Shown here piece after piece: positions 35,836 through 45,338 of a stretch of 45,817 nucleotides of DNA (positions are counted from its first letter, which is position 1; every line of letters begins with the position of its first letter). The notes below the pieces were generated by a model, which saw only the letters and a list, made by a program, of their open reading frames with translations, was not told the origin of the DNA and made no database searches. Both the position numbers and the translations under genes were made by a program. The stretch is from an uncultured Clostridia bacterium (GTDB taxonomy: Bacteria; Bacillota; Clostridia; Oscillospirales; Oscillospiraceae). The DNA lies in assembly GCA_946620645.1 (NCBI GenBank), contig CAMONN010000002.1:1-45817 (forward strand). Reading direction: 5' to 3'.

Positions 35836-37128
35836 TTATTCCGGCAACAGCCGGCCCTGAAGCAGCTTCGGCCCCGCCGAGAGAATTTTAACCCGGCGAA
35901 GCTGACCCCGCAGACCCGGCTCCGGGACCTGAACGCGCAGATAGGTGTCGCTGTGGCCGATACTGCCGGAGACGTCTTCGCTTTCAAACAGAACCGGAAG
36001 CACCTGACCGACGCAGGCTTCCCTGTAAGCCCGGCCGGATTCTTCCGACAGCGCCTTGGCCTCCCGGGCGCGGCGGTTTTTTACCGCGTGGGTAAGCTGA
36101 CCGGGCAGACGGTCGGCGGGGGTGCCCGGCCGGCGGGAGTAGGGAAAGACGTGAAGCTCCGAGAAGGCGCATCGGCGCAGAAAGCCGAGAGTTTCGGAGT
36201 GGTCCTCTTCGGTCTCCCCCGGGAAACCGGTGATCAGATCCCCCGTCAGAGCACAGCCCGGGAAATACCGGCGCAGAAGCTCTGCGCGCTCATAAAAGAA
36301 GGCCGTATCATATTTTCGGTTCATGGCCTTCAGGATCCGGTCACAGCCGGACTGCAGGGAGAGGTGAAAATGCCGGCAGACTTTGCCTGTACCTGCAAGC
36401 CGGCGGCAGAAGTCCTCTGTGATCACCGTGGGCTCCAGAGAGCCGAGACGCAGACGCATGCCGCCGGAGACGGCGGAAACCGCCTCCACCAGATCTGCCA
36501 GATCGGGGGACCCTTCCAGATCAAGACCATAGGACGCAACCTCAATACCGGTGAGCACCAGCTCAAGAAAGCCTTCTCTCTGAAGTCTCTCGGTCTCTTT
36601 CACGGCGGCATCAACAGGCATGCTCCGAAGGCTTCCGCGGGTATAGGGAATGATGCAGTAGGTGCAGAAGTTCCGGCAGCCATCCTGTACCCGCAGCATT
36701 GCGCGGGTTCTGCCGGAAACGGCCCCCGCGGGCAGAAGCTCAATCTCTTTCCGGGAAAAGGGCCGGTCAATGTGCGTCGCGGTTTCGCCTGTTTCAACGG
36801 CCCGTTCCACCGCGTCTATAAAAGCCATACGGTCGCCGGTTCCGAAAAGGACGCCGGCTCCGATTTCAGCATTTTCTTCCGGGCTGAGCTGGGCATAGCA
36901 GCCGCAGACGGCGATAACGGCATTTGGATTTTCCTCCTGCAGGCGGCGAATGGTCTGGCGGGATTTGCGCCCGCTTTCGGCGGTTACGGCGCAGGTATTC
37001 ACGATGACGGCATCCGCCGCTTCGCCCGGAGCAGCGGGGGTATGTCCGTCCCGGAGCAGACGCTCCTCCATGGCCTGGGTTTCAAACTGGTTGACTTTAC
37101 AGCCGAGAGTGGCTATCATATACTTCAT
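35836..37128 (-). CDS. mtaB: tRNA threonylcarbamoyladenosine methylthiotransferase MtaB (radical SAM)
   Basis: MKYMIATLGCKVNQFETQAMEERL...VNTCAVTAESGRKSRQTIRR...RAMLRVQDGCRNFCTYCIIPYTRGSLRSM...RLRLGSLEPTVIT...CRHFHLSLQSGCDRILKAMNRKYD. Confidence 0.95.
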   Translation of the reverse strand: MKYMIATLGCKVNQFETQAMEERLLRDGHTPAAPGEAADAVIVNTCAVTAESGRKSRQTIRRLQEENPNAVIAVCGCYAQLSPEENAEIGAGVLFGTGDRMAFIDAVERAVETGETATHIDRPFSRKEIELLPAGAVSGRTRAMLRVQDGCRNFCTYCIIPYTRGSLRSMPVDAAVKETERLQREGFLELVLTGIEVASYGLDLEGSPDLADLVEAVSAVSGGMRLRLGSLEPTVITEDFCRRLAGTGKVCRHFHLSLQSGCDRILKAMNRKYDTAFFYERAELLRRYFPGCALTGDLITGFPGETEEDHSETLGFLRRCAFSELHVFPYSRRPGTPADRLPGQLTHAVKNRRAREAKALSEESGRAYREACVGQVLPVLFESEDVSGSIGHSDTYLRVQVPEPGLRGQLRRVKILSAGPKLLQGRLLPE

Positions 37129-37199
37129 AGAAAACCTCACATAAGGAATTGCCACACCGGCCTGCGGACCGGTTCGCAGTGGCAGATACGGAGAGAACA

Positions 37200-38327
37200 A
37201 TGCATTATCTGGATAATTCCGCCACCACGCAGGTCTGCCCGGAAGCGGCGCAGGCCGCAGTGGAGGCGATGACTGTCACTTTCGGTAACCCCAGCTCCAC
37301 GCACACGGCGGGCCGGGAAGCCAAAAGACTGCTGGACCGCTCCCGCGCGTCGGTTGCAAAGGCCCTTGGCTGCCGGCCGGAGGAGCTGATCTTTACCTCC
37401 TGCGGCTCTGAAAGTGACAACTGGGCCCTTCTGGCCGGGGCGGAAAGCATGAAGCGCCGCGGCAGGCACATCATTAGTTCCGCAGCCGAGCATGACGCCA
37501 TCCGCCGCAGCCTGGACTTGCTGGAGTCCCAGGGCTACGAGGTGACCCGCCTGAAACCGGGGGCCTCCGGGGCGGTTCCGGCGGACGCGGTTCGGAAGGC
37601 CCTGCGGGAGGATACTGTTCTCGTCTCGCTGATGCTGGTAAACAATGAAACGGGCTCGGTAACGGATATCAAGGCCGTTTCAGCGGTCCTGAAAGAGGCC
37701 GGCTCTTCCGCGCTGCTCCACACCGATGCGGTGCAGGCCTTCCTGAAGATCCCCTTTTCTCCCGATTCCCTCGGAGCGGACATGATCAGCGTCAGCGGCC
37801 ATAAAGTACACGCGCCGAAGGGGATCGGGGCGCTCTATGTCCGGAAGGGATTGCGGCTGCGGCCGATGATCCTGGGCGGAAGCCAGGAGGAGGGGCGGAG
37901 GGCCGGAACAGAGGCCACCGCGCAAATTGCCGCCTTTGCAGCCGCCTGTGAGGCGGCGCTGCCAAAGCTGGAGGAAAATGCGGAGAAGATGCGCATGCAG
38001 CGGGAAGAGCTGATCCGCCGGCTTTCCGCCGACATTCCGGAGCTGAAGGTCCTGGGAGGCGGCGCTCCACATATTCTGTCGGTGTCCCTTCCCGGCTGGC
38101 GCAGCGAAGTGCTGATGAACTTCCTGGAAGCCCGCGAAGTATACGTATCAAAAAGCTCCGCCTGCAAAAAAGGCGGGCGGAGCCATGTACTGGAAGCCAT
38201 GGGTCTGGACACAAGAACTGTAGACGGCGCCCTTCGCATCGGGCTGAGCCGCTTTACATCTCAGGAGGATCTGGACGCTCTGTGCCTCGGGCTGCGGGAT
38301 GCCCACACGCAGCTTGCGCACCGCTAG
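37200..38327 (+). CDS. cysteine desulfurase (NifS/IscS family)
   Basis: MHYLDNSATTQVCPEAAQAAVEAM...FGNPSSTHTAGREAKRLLD...SAAEHDAIRRSLDLL...HTDAVQAFLKIPFSPDSLGADMISVSGHKVHAPKGIGALYVRKG. Confidence 0.96.
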   Translation: MHYLDNSATTQVCPEAAQAAVEAMTVTFGNPSSTHTAGREAKRLLDRSRASVAKALGCRPEELIFTSCGSESDNWALLAGAESMKRRGRHIISSAAEHDAIRRSLDLLESQGYEVTRLKPGASGAVPADAVRKALREDTVLVSLMLVNNETGSVTDIKAVSAVLKEAGSSALLHTDAVQAFLKIPFSPDSLGADMISVSGHKVHAPKGIGALYVRKGLRLRPMILGGSQEEGRRAGTEATAQIAAFAAACEAALPKLEENAEKMRMQREELIRRLSADIPELKVLGGGAPHILSVSLPGWRSEVLMNFLEAREVYVSKSSACKKGGRSHVLEAMGLDTRTVDGALRIGLSRFTSQEDLDALCLGLRDAHTQLAHR

Positions 38328-38373
38328 GCGAAGTGTCACGGATGCCGGCACCCGGGTGGGTCCCGGGCCCGGG

Positions 38374-39759
38374 TTAATCGCTGTCCGTCTTCCGATCTGC
38401 TCCGATGTCTGTTTCAGGCGGGGTCTGGGATGGAAGGTCCTCCGTGACGGCGGGGGGCGCCGCTTTGCGCTTCTCCCGCTCGTGCTTCAGTTCTTCCCGC
38501 CGGACGCTGGCCTTTTTGACAACCTGCAGGGTGGCGGGGTCAATATAGTCTATTTCCTTGTAATCGGCGATCTCCCACGGGAGGTCGCTTTTTTTCAGCT
38601 TCCGGACGATGAGCTTTGTTGCCAGGGTATAGATGACGACAAAAACCGGTACGCCCAGCAGCATGCCCCAGAAACCGAAAAGACCGCTGCCGAGGATGAT
38701 GGAGAACATTACCCAGAAGCCGGTAATGCCGGTTGAACTGCCGAGAATTCTGGGACCGATGATGTTTCCGTCAATCTGCTGCAGGATAACGATAAATACG
38801 ATGAAAATCAGAGCTTTGGTGGGGTCCACCATCAGAATGATCAGTGCACTGGGCACCAGGCCGATGAAGGGACCGAAGAAGGGAATAATGTTGGTGACGC
38901 CCACAATGACACTGACCAGCAGGGTATAGGGCATGCGGAGGATGGCGCAGACAATATAGCAGATGATGCCGATAATCAGAGAATCCAGGAGCTTTCCAGT
39001 CAGAAAGCTCATAAAGGTGCGGTCCACAAACAGCATCCCGGCGCGAAGGCGGTCGGCCGTTTCCACGCTGAAGATGGAGTAGGTCAGACGCTTGAGGGCG
39101 GCCAGATAGCCTTCTTTGTCCCCGAGAAGATAGATGGACACGATTATACCGATGATCAGGTTGTAGATGCTCCTGGCGAAGCCGTAAACACCGGAGGTGA
39201 CCGAGGTGATCAGATTTCCCAGCTGGGGCAGGAGCTTGGTTTCCAGCCAGTTGCCGACGTTGGCGTTAAAGTTGTCCAGAACTTCACCGGCGTACTGGTC
39301 CAGTTCGGGATAATCCTTCAGCAGTCCGTCCAGCCAGGTGGAAAAGTTCTGCGCATAGGTGCCGCTGTTCTGTACCAGAGTCTGAACACTCGAAAGCATC
39401 TGCGGGATGATGAGGTACACCAGGGCAACCAGAACGAGGATCAGGATAACCTCTGCAAACAGGATAGACAGGACACGGGCAAATTTTTTCCCGCCACTCT
39501 TTTTGCTCTTGCGGTAAAGCGCCCTCCCCAGCGGAAGAAACAGCCAGTTCTCCATGAACTTCATCAGCGGGGACAGCAGGTAGCAGATGACCACGCCCCA
39601 TATAAAAGGCGCCAGAATCGACAGCAGCCTGCGGACGGCCTTGCCCAGGACGGAAATGTTTCCCAGTGCGAAATAGAACAGCAGGGATGCCGCAATCACA
39701 CAGAAGGCGGTCAGGCCCCAGTTCATATAGGTTCTGTCCCATTTAAAACGCCGTCTCAT
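38374..39759 (-). CDS. AI-2E family transporter
   Basis: LLSILAPFIWGVVICYLLSPLMKFMENWL...VGVTNIIPFFGPFIGLVPSALIILMVDPTKALIFIVFIVILQQIDGNIIGPRILGSSTGITGFWVMFSIILGSGLFGFWGMLLGVPVFVVIY. Confidence 0.95.
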   Translation of the reverse strand: MRRRFKWDRTYMNWGLTAFCVIAASLLFYFALGNISVLGKAVRRLLSILAPFIWGVVICYLLSPLMKFMENWLFLPLGRALYRKSKKSGGKKFARVLSILFAEVILILVLVALVYLIIPQMLSSVQTLVQNSGTYAQNFSTWLDGLLKDYPELDQYAGEVLDNFNANVGNWLETKLLPQLGNLITSVTSGVYGFARSIYNLIIGIIVSIYLLGDKEGYLAALKRLTYSIFSVETADRLRAGMLFVDRTFMSFLTGKLLDSLIIGIICYIVCAILRMPYTLLVSVIVGVTNIIPFFGPFIGLVPSALIILMVDPTKALIFIVFIVILQQIDGNIIGPRILGSSTGITGFWVMFSIILGSGLFGFWGMLLGVPVFVVIYTLATKLIVRKLKKSDLPWEIADYKEIDYIDPATLQVVKKASVRREELKHEREKRKAAPPAVTEDLPSQTPPETDIGADRKTDSD

Positions 39760-39919
39760 TGAAGGCTCCTTTCCAGCTTGTCACTCCCATCCGAAGACGG
39801 AAAGATCAAAAGCAAGACCCCGTGTCAGTGGTCCCTATTGTACTATTTTGCTCCCCTTCCGTCAAGCGTTTTGCCCTGGCCGGAAAGCGGAAGGGAGGGA
39901 CGGAGTGATAACATTTCAT

Positions 39920-39948
39920 TTGACAGCGGGGCATGGTTCATATATAAT
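39920..39948 (+). promoter_or_regulatory. consensus promoter of the serCA operon
   Basis: TTGACA-17-TATAAT exact consensus. Confidence 0.82.
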
Positions 39949-40025
39949 TTTGCGGAATAACGTCATGAAATATCTGATAAACAGCTGCCGCATCCGCGGC
40001 GATATGTGAGGACGAAGGGAAAGCC

Positions 40026-41108
40026 ATGACAGAAGACAGAGTCTATAACTTTTCAGCCGGGCCGTCCATCCTGCCGGAGCCGGTTCTGCAGCGGGCCCGG
40101 GCGGAACTGATGAACTATCGGGGTACCGGTATGTCGGTGATGGAGATGAGTCATCGGAGCGCCGCTTTTTCCGAGATCTTTGCTGAGACCAAGGAGAAGT
40201 TCCGTAAGCTGATGCGGGTGCCCGGGAGCCATGAGATTCTCTTCCTTCAGGGCGGAGCGACGCTGCAGTTTGCCGCAATCCCCATGAACCTGATGGAAGG
40301 CGGGACGGCTGACTATGCGATAACGGGGAACTTCTCAGGAAAAGCCGCGAAGGAGGCGGAGAAGTACGGCACGGTGAATATTGCCTTCAGTACGGAATCC
40401 TGCGGCCACAGCCGCATTCCGGCCCAGGAGGAGCTGCGGCTGACCCCGGATGCAAAGTATTTCTACTACTGCGCCAATAACACCATATACGGAACGGAAT
40501 GGCAGTATGTTCCGGAATCGGGTTCTCCCCTGGTCTGCGACATGTCGTCAGACATCCTGTCCCGGCCGGTGGATGTGGGGAAGTTCGGCCTGATCTATGC
40601 GGGCGCCCAGAAAAACCTGGCGCCGGCGGGCCTGACGGTGGTTATTGTGGATAAAAGTCTTGCCGGGCGGGAGCTTCCGTATACCCCGCAGATCATGAGC
40701 TATGAAACGATGATCCGCCACGACTCTCTGCTGAACACCCCGCCCTGCTGGTGCATCTACATGCTGTCCCTGATGCTGGACTGGGTCCAGGAACAAGGCG
40801 GCGCAGCAGGTATGGAGCAGCTGAAAAAGGCCAGGGCGCAGCTGGTGTATGACTGTCTGGATGACAGCAGGCTGTTTCATGCCCATGCGGAAAAAGGCTC
40901 CCGCAGCGACATGAATGTGACCTTCCGCACCGGTGATGCGGCGCTGGATGCCGAGTTTATCGCCTTCGCCGCAGCGCGGGGGCTGGCAAACCTGAAGGGG
41001 CACAAGCTGGCAGGCGGTATGCGGGCGTCTCTCTACAACGCCATGCCAATCGAAGGCGCGGAGGCTCTGGTAAGGACCATAAAGGAGTTTGAAAGAAACC
41101 ATGTTTAA
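40026..41108 (+). CDS. serC: phosphoserine aminotransferase
   Basis: RVYNFSAGPSILPEPVLQRARAELMNYRGTGMSVMEMSHRSAAF...FLQGGATLQFAAIPMNLM...DMSSDILSRPVDVGKFGLIYAGAQKNLAPAGLTVVIV. Confidence 0.98.
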   Translation: MTEDRVYNFSAGPSILPEPVLQRARAELMNYRGTGMSVMEMSHRSAAFSEIFAETKEKFRKLMRVPGSHEILFLQGGATLQFAAIPMNLMEGGTADYAITGNFSGKAAKEAEKYGTVNIAFSTESCGHSRIPAQEELRLTPDAKYFYYCANNTIYGTEWQYVPESGSPLVCDMSSDILSRPVDVGKFGLIYAGAQKNLAPAGLTVVIVDKSLAGRELPYTPQIMSYETMIRHDSLLNTPPCWCIYMLSLMLDWVQEQGGAAGMEQLKKARAQLVYDCLDDSRLFHAHAEKGSRSDMNVTFRTGDAALDAEFIAFAAARGLANLKGHKLAGGMRASLYNAMPIEGAEALVRTIKEFERNHV

Positions 41109-42264
41109 GATACAGACCATGAACAAGATTGCCGCGGCCGGTATTGAAGCCCTGGAAAAGGCCGGCTGCGAGGTCGGGGAGGATATCCGTCATCCCAGCG
41201 GCCTGCTGCTGCGCAGCGCCGACATCCACGAAATGCGTTTTCCGGACAGCCTGCTGGCCATTGCAAGGGCCGGTGCCGGATACAACAACATTCCGGTGGA
41301 TCGCTGCACGGAAGAGGGCATCGTTGTCTTTAATGCCCCCGGCGCCAATGCGCAGGCGGTGAAGGAGCAGGAGATCTGCTCGCTGGTGATGGCTTCCCGG
41401 GACATTCTCGGAAGCATTGCATGGGTGCAGAGCATCGCCGGAGAGGGAGAGCGGATTCCGGAACTGGTGGAGAAAAACAAGTCCCGGTACGCGGGACCTG
41501 AACTCCTGGGGAAAACCCTCGGCGTTGTCGGCCTGGGCGCCGTGGGCGCGCTGGTGGCCAATGTGGGCGTGGACCTGAATATGAAGGTTCTGGGTTATGA
41601 TCCCTTCCTGTCGGTGGATGCGGCCTGGCGGCTTTCCCGGAAGGTTATTCACACCGAAAACCTGGAGGAGCTGTACGAAAACAGCGACTATATCAGCATC
41701 AATGTGCCCTTTACGGAAAGTACCCATCACATGCTGGATGCCGAGGCCTTTTCCAGGATGAAGGACGGCGTGCGAATCATCAACGAATCCCGGGCGGAAG
41801 TGGTGAACGATGAGGATATGACCGAGGCGCTGAAGAGCGGCAAAGTGGCAAAGTACGTGACGGACTTCCCCAATGAAGTCATCCTGAAAGCGCCGAACGT
41901 GATTGCCATGCCGCACCTGGGTGCCTGCACACCCGAGAGTGAAGACCGCTGTGCCGAGATGGCCGCCAATGAGATGCTGGACTATCTTGTGAACGGGAAC
42001 ATCCGAAACTCCGTGAACCTGCCGGATATTTATCTGAACCGGGCGGGAATCTGCAGGCTGTGTGTTATTCACCGCAATGTGCCCCGCATGATCACCCGGA
42101 TCCTGGACTTTATCAGTGAAAAGGATATTAACGTCGAGCACATGATTAATAAAAACCGCGGCAAGTACGCCGTGACCATTGTGGACCTTGGCAGCGCGCT
42201 TTATGAGGAGACCATCAACGGCATCCGCGAGATGGATGAGGTGGTCCGGGTGAGGGTAATCTGA
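41101..42264 (+). CDS. serA: phosphoglycerate dehydrogenase (short, ACT-type)
   Basis: GAGYNNIPVDRCTEEGIVVFNAPGANAQAVKEQEICSLVMASRDI...LGKTLGVVGLGAVGALVANVGVDL...MPHLGACTPESEDRCAEMAANEMLDYL; C-terminal ACT-like segment. Overlaps the serC stop. Confidence 0.95.
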   Translation: MFKIQTMNKIAAAGIEALEKAGCEVGEDIRHPSGLLLRSADIHEMRFPDSLLAIARAGAGYNNIPVDRCTEEGIVVFNAPGANAQAVKEQEICSLVMASRDILGSIAWVQSIAGEGERIPELVEKNKSRYAGPELLGKTLGVVGLGAVGALVANVGVDLNMKVLGYDPFLSVDAAWRLSRKVIHTENLEELYENSDYISINVPFTESTHHMLDAEAFSRMKDGVRIINESRAEVVNDEDMTEALKSGKVAKYVTDFPNEVILKAPNVIAMPHLGACTPESEDRCAEMAANEMLDYLVNGNIRNSVNLPDIYLNRAGICRLCVIHRNVPRMITRILDFISEKDINVEHMINKNRGKYAVTIVDLGSALYEETINGIREMDEVVRVRVI

Positions 42265-42951
42265 ATGGGACATAAACGAAGTATCGGCATGCTGGTGGCC
42301 GTGGAGATGGACAGCATTTTTGCCCGTTACGGCACTCCCGGGGCCAAAGAAAAGCGGGGTGGATTTGATATCTACCGCTTTGAAAATGAAGAATATGTGC
42401 TGTACGTGATCCACAGCGGTATCGGAGAACTTGCGGCGGCTGCGGCAACAGAACTGCTGATCGACCGGTACGGCACTGAACTGGTGGTAAACTTCGGTGT
42501 AGTGGGCGGACTTACTGAGGCAGCGGCGCAGGCCACCCTGTGCGTGGTGACAAAGGTTGTGCACTACGATTTTGACGTCTCGGGTATTGACCCGGTGCAG
42601 CCGGCACAGTATCCGGGCTATGAGGATGCTTATCTCCCGGCGGATGAAGCGCTGGTGAAAAAGGCGCTCGCCCTCTGCCCGCAGCTGCAGCCGGTGATCT
42701 GCGCCTCGGCGGATAAATTTGTCGGGAATCGGGCGGACAAGGAACAGCTGCATGAACGTTACGGCGCCGACATCTGTGAGATGGAAAGCGCGGCGGTGCT
42801 GCTGACCTGCCGGCGCAACGGGGTACCCTGCCTGATGATCAAGGCCGTTTCCGACGGGCTTGCCGGAGGCGGGAAAGAGTACTATGAGGCACTGCAGGAG
42901 TGCGCGGATCTGGCCCTGTCGGTGACGGACCAGGTCATTCGGGGGTTGTGA
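42265..42951 (+). CDS. 5'-methylthioadenosine/S-adenosylhomocysteine nucleosidase-like (PNP/UDP phosphorylase superfamily)
   Basis: IGMLVAVEMDSIFARYG...IHSGIGELAAAAATELLIDRYGTELVVNFGVVGGL...CEMESAAVLLTCRRNGVPCLMIKAVSDG. Confidence 0.85.
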   Translation: MGHKRSIGMLVAVEMDSIFARYGTPGAKEKRGGFDIYRFENEEYVLYVIHSGIGELAAAAATELLIDRYGTELVVNFGVVGGLTEAAAQATLCVVTKVVHYDFDVSGIDPVQPAQYPGYEDAYLPADEALVKKALALCPQLQPVICASADKFVGNRADKEQLHERYGADICEMESAAVLLTCRRNGVPCLMIKAVSDGLAGGGKEYYEALQECADLALSVTDQVIRGL

Positions 42952-44162
42952 TGACAGAAAGGCTTTATTACACCGACAGCCACCTCTTTAATTTTACGGC
43001 GTCTGTGCTGGAGTGCGCCCCGGAGGAGAAAAGAGCGCCCGGTTCCGACGGACGCTGGAAAATTGTTCTGGATGCCACGGCCTTCTTTCCGGAGGGCGGG
43101 GGGCAGTCTGCGGATACGGGGACACTGACGCAGCTGGAGGCTGTGGAGGACGGCGCTCCGCGGTGTGTCCGGGTTTTGGATGCCCACGAGAAAAACGGAA
43201 CGGTCTTTCACTACTGCGACGGTCCCCTGGAGCCGGGAACCCGGGTCACCGGTGTACTGGATGCCGAGCAGCGCAGGCGGAGAATGCAGAATCATTCCGG
43301 AGAGCATATTCTCTCCGGTACCGCGCATCGGATCTACGGGTGCGAAAACGTCGGCTTCCATTTGGGGGATGCCGGAATGACCATAGACTTTGACCGCGAG
43401 CTGGGTTCGGAAGAGCTTCTGAGGCTGGAAACAGAAGCCAATGAAGCGGTACGGGCCAATCTCCCGGTGCGTACCTTCTTCCCGTCGGCGGAGGAGCTTT
43501 CCCTTCTGGAGTATCGCAGTAAGAAGGAGCTTTTTGGAGATGTCCGCATTGTGGAAATCCCGGGAGTGGACCGCTGCGCCTGCTGCGCGCCCCATGTCAG
43601 CTTCACGGGGGAAGTGGGGCTGATTAAAATTCTGGAGGCCGAACGGCACCGCGGCGGGATTCGGCTGACGGTGGTCTGCGGAATGCAGGCCCTTGAGGAG
43701 GTTCGTATGCGCCAGCAGAGCGTCACGGACATCTCCACTCTCCTGAGCGCGAAGCGCGATGAAGTGGCGTCTGCCGTGCAGCGGCTGCTGGGCGAACGGG
43801 ATGCACTCAAGGAGAAAAACGCCGCCCTGGCCATGGAGCTGGTGCGCTTCAAGGCGGAGCAGCAGGGCGAAACCGCGGGAAATATCTGCCTGCTGGAAAG
43901 CATGACGGACGAGGTGGCGGTGCGGGAGCTGGTCAACCTGCTGGTTCCGAAATGCGGCGGCCTTGCAGCGGTGTTCTTCCCGGCGGCCTCCGGCGGCCTG
44001 CGCTATATTATCGGCAGCAGAAGCCTGGACCTGCGCAAGGCGGCAAAGGCCGTCAACGCGGGGATCGGCGGCCGGGGCGGCGGACGCCCGGAGATGATTC
44101 AGGGCAGCGCAAGTGCATCATTTGAAGAAATCCAAACTTTTCTGGAGGCCTTTCAGAGCTGA
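42951..44162 (+). CDS. alanyl-tRNA editing protein AlaX-like (AlaX-L with DHHA1-like C-terminus)
   Basis: DATAFFPEGGGQSADTGTL...RRRMQNHSGEHILSGTAHRIYGCENVGFHLGDAGMTIDFDREL...RVVEIPGVDRCACCAPHVSFTGEVGLIKILEAERHRGGIRLTVVCG (as DVRIVEIPGVDRCACCAPHV); C-terminal GGRGGGRPEMIQGS DHHA1 motif. Confidence 0.93.
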   Translation: MTERLYYTDSHLFNFTASVLECAPEEKRAPGSDGRWKIVLDATAFFPEGGGQSADTGTLTQLEAVEDGAPRCVRVLDAHEKNGTVFHYCDGPLEPGTRVTGVLDAEQRRRRMQNHSGEHILSGTAHRIYGCENVGFHLGDAGMTIDFDRELGSEELLRLETEANEAVRANLPVRTFFPSAEELSLLEYRSKKELFGDVRIVEIPGVDRCACCAPHVSFTGEVGLIKILEAERHRGGIRLTVVCGMQALEEVRMRQQSVTDISTLLSAKRDEVASAVQRLLGERDALKEKNAALAMELVRFKAEQQGETAGNICLLESMTDEVAVRELVNLLVPKCGGLAAVFFPAASGGLRYIIGSRSLDLRKAAKAVNAGIGGRGGGRPEMIQGSASASFEEIQTFLEAFQS

Positions 44163-44175
44163 AGGGCAGGATGTA

Positions 44176-44216
44176 AAAAACCGGCGCCGCGGGGTTGTTC
44201 CGCGGCGCCGGTTTTT
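44176..44216 (+). terminator. intrinsic terminator of serCA-MTAN-alaX operon
   Basis: AAAAACCGGCGCCGCGG ggttgtt CCGCGGCGCCGGTTTTT. Confidence 0.9.
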
Positions 44217-44229
44217 GCTTATGAAGGGA

Positions 44230-44460
44230 TTACATCAGATTCTGCAGGGAGTTGAACAGCGCGACATCGCTCTGCTTTACCCGGATGCCGGACTTCAGTT
44301 CTTCCCCGTCCGGATAGTGGGCGATGATCTCAATCTGAAGATCTTCCTTTACACCCTTCTGCAGGAGCTCCTTCAGGAAGGGGACGATGTTGGGGTGGTT
44401 GCCGCGGAAGGTGCTCCAGGCACCGCGGAGGCTCATCAGCGTCTGAATGTTGAATTTCAT
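44230..44460 (-). CDS. small protein of unknown function (76 aa)
   Basis: MKFNIQTLMSLRGAWSTFRGNHPNIVPFLKELLQKGVKEDLQIEIIAHYPDGEELKSGIRVKQSDVALFNSLQNLM; SD agaaagaagg upstream of ATG; no competing ORF of real-protein character. Confidence 0.75.
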   Translation of the reverse strand: MKFNIQTLMSLRGAWSTFRGNHPNIVPFLKELLQKGVKEDLQIEIIAHYPDGEELKSGIRVKQSDVALFNSLQNLM

Positions 44461-44511
44461 AACCGTAACCTTCTTTCTTATAGTGATGCGTTGCAGGCGG
44501 CCTGTTCGCCC

Positions 44512-45336
44512 TTAGTCTGCTACAGTATAGACATCCTCCCGCAGGTGCAGGAAGGTCGGAAGCTGGGCGCGGACTTCGTCAATGCGGTTCAGGTCGATCT
44601 CGGCTATGATCGTCTGCTCAGTCTCATCGGCTGCCGCGAGGGCGGCGCCGAAGGGGTCGAGAATCATGGAATGCCCCCAGCACTCGTAGGAAAAGCCATC
44701 GTACCGGGCGGCGGAGGCGCCGACAAAGAAGACCTCATTATCCACCGCGCGCATACGCAGAGAGGCTTCCCAGTGGGCGGGGCCCGTGGTCATGTTAAAC
44801 TGCGCCGGGAGGCAGATTACTTCCGCGCCCCGTCTCGCCATGGCGCGAAACAGCTCCGGAAAACGCACGTCGAAACAGATGGCAAGACCGAAGCGGCCGT
44901 AACGGGTGTCGAATACGGTGATCTCCCGGCCGGGGGTGAAGGTGTGGGACTCAAAAAAGCGCATGCCGGGCAGATCCACATCGAACAGATGAACTTTCCG
45001 GTGTCGGGCAAGCAGACTGCCGTCGGAATCATAGACAAAAGAGCTGTTGTACAGCCGGCCGTCTTCAGCTTCGGGAACAGAGCCCCCCACCAGAATCACG
45101 CGGTTATCCCGCGCGAAACCGGCAAGCTGCCGGCAGACGTCCTCATGACCGCGGGAGGCCGCCTTCCGGAAGTATTCCCTGCTGTAGGGGCAGGAGAACA
45201 TTTCCGGGAGTACCACAACGGCGGCGCCGGAGGCCGCGGCGTCCCGGATCATGCCGGCGGTTTTTTCCAGTGTGGCGTCATAGTCCGTTTCGGTCCGCAG
45301 CTGGCAGACCGCAAGGGGAAAACGTCCGCGGCTCAT
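44512..45336 (-). CDS. carbon-nitrogen hydrolase (nitrilase/omega-amidase-like)
   Basis: FPLAVCQLRTETDYDATLEKTAGMIRDAAASGAAVVVLPEMFSCPY...HRKVHLFDVDLPG...RFGLAICFDVRFPELFRAMARRGAEVICLPAQFNMTTGPAHWE (Glu-Lys-Cys triad context). Confidence 0.93.
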   Translation of the reverse strand: MSRGRFPLAVCQLRTETDYDATLEKTAGMIRDAAASGAAVVVLPEMFSCPYSREYFRKAASRGHEDVCRQLAGFARDNRVILVGGSVPEAEDGRLYNSSFVYDSDGSLLARHRKVHLFDVDLPGMRFFESHTFTPGREITVFDTRYGRFGLAICFDVRFPELFRAMARRGAEVICLPAQFNMTTGPAHWEASLRMRAVDNEVFFVGASAARYDGFSYECWGHSMILDPFGAALAAADETEQTIIAEIDLNRIDEVRAQLPTFLHLREDVYTVAD

Positions 45337-45338
45337 TT

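Noticed and set aside
38328-38373. GC-rich sequence CACCCGGGTGGGTCCCGGGCCCGGG between convergent genes as a possible mobile or repeat element
   Set aside because: Most simply an intergenic terminator-like hairpin region; no second copy or TIR/TSD structure was seen in the window.
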